Positions 4,993-7,531 of a stretch of 7,531 nucleotides of DNA are shown piece by piece. Positions within the stretch are counted from its first letter, which is position 1. Every line of letters begins with the position of its first letter. Below the pieces are notes generated by a model that had not been told where the DNA came from, ran no database searches, and saw nothing but the letters and a program-made list of their open reading frames with translations. The translations under genes and the position numbers were made by a program. The stretch covers positions 1-7,531 of the forward strand of contig JBASCW010000066.1 of assembly GCA_049651845.1 (NCBI GenBank), given 5' to 3'. This stretch comes from RBG-16-66-20 sp049651845 (GTDB lineage Bacteria > Pseudomonadota > Gammaproteobacteria > Burkholderiales > SG8-39).

Positions 4993-6075
4993 TTACTGCG
5001 TCGGGCGCTCTCGGGCGCCCACGGCGTAGACCTCGACCAGGATCTCCTTGCCCTTGAGCGCGAGCTCGCCGATGCGCTCCATCGCCGGCAGCGCGGGCTG
5101 CTCGCCGAGCATCTTCCGGAGCTCGCCCGAGATCAGCAGCCGGCGGTTGAATTCGTTGCATTTGGCCTGGATGCGGGCCGCGGTATTCAGCACGTCGCTG
5201 AAGTAGGCGATGTCCCGCTTGAGCACGCCTATCTCGGCGGCCGTGACCGGGCCGAGATTGACCCCCGCCTTGAACTCCGGAACGATGCCGTAACGGCCGC
5301 GGTAATAGTCCGCCTTGGCCTGTAGCGCCGCGTCGAACTGGAAGAACACCGCCACGCAATTCGCGTTCCGCAGGCCGTTCGGCACTCGCCAGGTGAGGAT
5401 CGCCTCGTCGCCCGCATACTGGTAGATCTCGACCTCGTGCGCGAGCGCGCTGTCGGTCAGATTGTTGAAGCAGTCCTGCACGAGCCGGCAGTAGGTCAGG
5501 GGGCCGAGGCGTTCGGCATGCGTCGTGGATCCCTTCATGTCCAGGAACATGAAGATGCGCTCTTCCTCCTTGGGCGAGTGGTACTTGCCGAGCAGCAGGT
5601 TCAGCAGCACGCGCGAGCCGACCATCATCGTCATCTGCCGGATCAGCGAGAACGCAATCGCCACCGCGATCACGTAGGTGAAGAAGGCGATGACCGCGCC
5701 GTTGCTGAAGCGTGCGAAGAAGCTGGGCACGATCTGGTCTGCCGGAATGCTGCCCTGCAGGTAGGCTGCGACGCGCGAAACGAGCACGATCACGCAGGCC
5801 GCGAGGAACAAGCCGACGCTTTTGAAAGCGATCAGGAAACCGTACGAGCGCTGGCGCAGCAGCTTGCTATCCGCGAGCAGCAGGATCAGCCAAAACAGGA
5901 CCCCGAAGATCGTTCCTACTGCGAGCCCCAGCCACACCAGCGCGGTCGGCGACGTGGCCCAGTCCATCGTGTCCTTGGTGCCGTAGAACCGCACCAGCAG
6001 GTACAGGCCGAGCGCCGCGATCCAGGCGAGCACGCTGACGACCAGGCTCGACAATTTCAGTCGGTACGCACCCAT
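4993..6075 (-). CDS. Membrane-anchored class III adenylate/guanylate cyclase
   Basis: The predicted product makes a cyclic nucleotide from a nucleoside triphosphate on the cytoplasmic side of the inner membrane. The 360-residue protein has four hydrophobic segments (about 9-29, 45-67, 80-101, 126-146), a short linker, then a cyclase homology domain (about 170-353). Metal-binding aspartates are visible in FMFLDMKGST (D179) and YQYAGDEAILTW (D223). The transition-state Asn and Arg appear as N297 and R301 in DVLNTAARIQ, and GVNLGPVTAAEIG (271-283) is the usual mid-domain strand-turn. By alignment by eye, the purine-selecting Lys is Gln219 and the Asp/Thr partner is Ala290, so substrate preference (ATP or GTP) cannot be read from sequence. 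No extracytoplasmic sensor domain is evident, so sensing may occur through the membrane part. It starts 6 nt after the pdxA2 stop with no strong Shine-Dalgarno, implying cotranscription. Confidence 0.9.
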   Translation of the reverse strand: MGAYRLKLSSLVVSVLAWIAALGLYLLVRFYGTKDTMDWATSPTALVWLGLAVGTIFGVLFWLILLLADSKLLRQRSYGFLIAFKSVGLFLAACVIVLVSRVAAYLQGSIPADQIVPSFFARFSNGAVIAFFTYVIAVAIAFSLIRQMTMMVGSRVLLNLLLGKYHSPKEEERIFMFLDMKGSTTHAERLGPLTYCRLVQDCFNNLTDSALAHEVEIYQYAGDEAILTWRVPNGLRNANCVAVFFQFDAALQAKADYYRGRYGIVPEFKAGVNLGPVTAAEIGVLKRDIAYFSDVLNTAARIQAKCNEFNRRLLISGELRKMLGEQPALPAMERIGELALKGKEILVEVYAVGARERPTQ

Positions 6076-6081
6076 GGCCGG

Positions 6082-7092
6082 TCAGCGCGGCGCCAGCGCG
6101 GCGGCCTGCCGCAATGCTTCAATCATGCTGCGCTCGTCGGCTTTGCCGGTACCCGCGATGTCGAACGCCGTGCCGTGATCGACCGAGGTGCGCACGATCG
6201 GCAGGCCGGCGGTGACATTGACGCCGTGCTCCAGGCCCATGGCCTTGACCGGGCCGTGGCCTTGGTCGTGATACATCGCGACCACCAGGTCGTAGTCGCC
6301 GCGCGCGGCGAGATAGAAGAGGCTGTCGGCGGGCAGCGGCCCGTCCACCTTCCAGCCGCGCGCGCGCGCCGCCTGCACCGCGGGCACGATCTTCTGCTCT
6401 TCCTCGCCGCGGCCGAACAGGCCGCCTTCGCCCGCGTGCGGGTTGATGCCGCAGACCCCGATGCGCGGCGCCAGCGCGCCCGCGCGCTCCTGCCCGATCC
6501 CGGCGCGCACGAGCAGCTCGCGGCCGCGCGCGATGGTGCGCCCGACCAGCGCCGCGTCGATCTTCTCGATCGCGTCGAGCAGGCCGATGTGCGCGGTGAC
6601 GTGGATCACGCGCAACTTGGGCGCGAGCAGCGTGAGCGAGACCTCCTTCGTCCCCGTGAGCTCGGCGAGCAGCTCGGTGTGTCCCGGATAGCGGTGACCC
6701 GCGGCATTGAGCGCCTCCTTGTTGATCGGCGCGGTGCAGATCGCGTCGATTGCGCGTTCGAGCGCGAGCTGCACCGCGCGCTCGATGTAGCGGTAAGCCG
6801 CTTCGCCGGCCGCTCGCGAGACCTTGCCGTAGGGAATGTCTTCCGCAACCGTCCCGGCATCGATGCATTCCACGCGGCCGGGTTTGAAGTTCGCCTGCTT
6901 CGTCTGTTCGATCGTGCGCACCTCGAGTGTCAGCTTGAGAAGTCTGCCGGCTCTCGCCAGCTGCTTCGAGTCGCCGATCACCAGAGGGCGGCAGAGCGCG
7001 TAGGCGTCCGCGCGTGCGAGCGCCTTCATGACGACCTCCGGCCCGACGCCGGCGGGATCGCCCATGGTGATGCCCACGATCGGGAGAGTCAT
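6082..7092 (-). CDS. pdxA2: PdxA2-type 4-phospho-acid-sugar dehydrogenase (4-hydroxythreonine-4-phosphate dehydrogenase family)
   Basis: PdxA-family enzymes oxidise a 4-phosphorylated C4 acid with NAD, followed by decarboxylation. Biosynthetic PdxA acts in vitamin B6 synthesis, while PdxA2 paralogues beside DUF1537 kinases act on D-threonate 4-phosphate to give dihydroxyacetone phosphate. The 336-residue protein starts PIVGITMGDPAGVGPE (4-19) and carries the metal-binding histidines in YPGHTE (H138), VTAHIG (H168) and MYHDQGHG (H275), plus ICTAPINKEAL (118-128) and PIVRTSVDHGTAFDIAG (298-314). Its short GLEHGVNVTAGLP segment and the adjoining kinase favour PdxA2 over PdxA. The start at 7092 is chosen because it opens directly on the conserved N-terminus and its ATG overlaps the kinase stop as ATGA. 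An in-frame ATG at 7128 would add 12 non-conserved residues. A biosynthetic PdxA role cannot be excluded. Confidence 0.9.
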   Translation of the reverse strand: MTLPIVGITMGDPAGVGPEVVMKALARADAYALCRPLVIGDSKQLARAGRLLKLTLEVRTIEQTKQANFKPGRVECIDAGTVAEDIPYGKVSRAAGEAAYRYIERAVQLALERAIDAICTAPINKEALNAAGHRYPGHTELLAELTGTKEVSLTLLAPKLRVIHVTAHIGLLDAIEKIDAALVGRTIARGRELLVRAGIGQERAGALAPRIGVCGINPHAGEGGLFGRGEEEQKIVPAVQAARARGWKVDGPLPADSLFYLAARGDYDLVVAMYHDQGHGPVKAMGLEHGVNVTAGLPIVRTSVDHGTAFDIAGTGKADERSMIEALRQAAALAPR

Positions 7093-7531
7093 GTCCTTGT
7101 CATCTCGCGCTGCAGGCGCGCCACGCATTTCGACAGCGTATCCGGTCCGCCGAACGCGCCGGCCTTGGTGCAGACCAGCGTGCCGTCGCGCGCCATGGCG
7201 AATGGTACGCCGGGCTCGACCTCGCCCAGCAGGCGCAGCGCGCGGATGCCGCGCGCGCCGAGCACCGCGCGGGCGGTCTCGCCGCCGGTCAGCACGTAGT
7301 GCGCATGCGGCGCGGCCTGCGCCACGGCGCGGCCCAGGCGGCGCACCGCGGGGATGTCGCGACGCGTGGGCCGGCGCGTCCAGGCCACCTGCACGAGGAG
7401 GCTGGAGCGCGCGCGCGCGAGGCGCCTGGCTTGGCGCGCCGAGACCGCGGAGGCGCTGCCGACCACGGTCACCACCGGACGCAGCTGCCGATCGGGACTC
7501 GGCGCCGCGCGCCGGCGCGGCAGCGTTCTCG
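7089..7531 (-). CDS. Four-carbon acid sugar kinase (DUF1537/OtnK-DtnK family), C-terminal part, cut by window edge
   Basis: The frame is open to the right edge and shows the last 146 or so residues of a protein normally near 400-450 residues. It matches the C-terminal nucleotide-binding domain of DUF1537 kinases: RPVVTVVGSASAVSARQ, then YVLTGGETARAVL, LRLLGEVEPGVPFA, and LVCTKAGAFGGPDTL. These enzymes phosphorylate C4 acid sugars (D-threonate, D-erythronate or 3-oxo-tetronates) at O4 with ATP. A neighbouring PdxA2 points to the D-threonate kinase (DtnK) branch, although the substrate-binding N-terminal domain is outside the window and cannot be checked. The stop TGA overlaps the pdxA2 ATG by 4 bp, so the two are probably translationally coupled. 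The true start lies beyond 7531. A GTG at 7475 is internal to the conserved strand and is not a start. Confidence 0.88.
   Translation of the reverse strand, partial: RTLPRRRAAPSPDRQLRPVVTVVGSASAVSARQARRLARARSSLLVQVAWTRRPTRRDIPAVRRLGRAVAQAAPHAHYVLTGGETARAVLGARGIRALRLLGEVEPGVPFAMARDGTLVCTKAGAFGGPDTLSKCVARLQREMTRT

Noticed and set aside
4970..5359. 130-codon upstream extension of the uxaA frame
   Set aside because: It overlaps the 3' end of the cyclase, its sequence is out-of-frame Arg/Gly-rich text, and the strong Shine-Dalgarno and SAF-domain start support ATG 4969.
5437..7299. A 620-codon plus-strand open frame opposite the cyclase and pdxA2
   Set aside because: It is antisense to two well-conserved genes, its product is Arg/His/Asp-rich low-complexity sequence with no recognisable motif, and long antisense open frames are expected at this GC content.

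Overview
The window is high-GC (estimated by eye in the high 60s percent, not computed) bacterial DNA. Nearly every gene lies on the minus strand. The single-chain N-acetylglutamate synthase (ArgA), the RsmE N-terminus and the mixture of sugar-acid catabolism genes suggest a betaproteobacterium, probably of the Burkholderiales or a related order. This is inferred from family resemblance only.

Right to left, which is the direction of transcription, the first block (7531 to 3446) looks like one operon. It holds the C-terminal part of a DUF1537 four-carbon acid sugar kinase (cut by the window edge), a PdxA2-type dehydrogenase overlapping it by 4 bp (ATGA), a membrane-anchored class III nucleotide cyclase 6 nt downstream, and a UxaA-type altronate dehydratase 23 nt further on with a strong Shine-Dalgarno. 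The kinase/PdxA2 pair is the known module that phosphorylates a C4 acid sugar such as D-threonate and oxidatively decarboxylates it to dihydroxyacetone phosphate. UxaA dehydrates a hexonate. A cyclase between these two enzyme steps is the most unusual arrangement in the window and may link sugar-acid catabolism to nucleotide signalling.

The second block (3443 to 1821) continues on the same strand. It contains a small exported DUF4189 protein 2 nt after uxaA, a second small exported six-cysteine protein of unknown function, and rsmE (16S rRNA m3U1498 methyltransferase).

At 1821-1824 the rsmE stop codon overlaps the stop of a plus-strand reading frame that resembles the start of an ankyrin repeat. 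It has a good ribosome binding site, but the upstream coding signal switches frame, so I read it as a remnant or a very small gene.

The left part holds argA (1442-123). At the left edge (60-1) is the N-terminus of an IS1182-type transposase running off the window. Between the two is a strong Shine-Dalgarno plus ATG that opens only seven codons, possibly the interrupted start of the gene that used to follow argA.

No tRNA, rRNA, CRISPR array, phage genes or convincing rho-independent terminator was seen.
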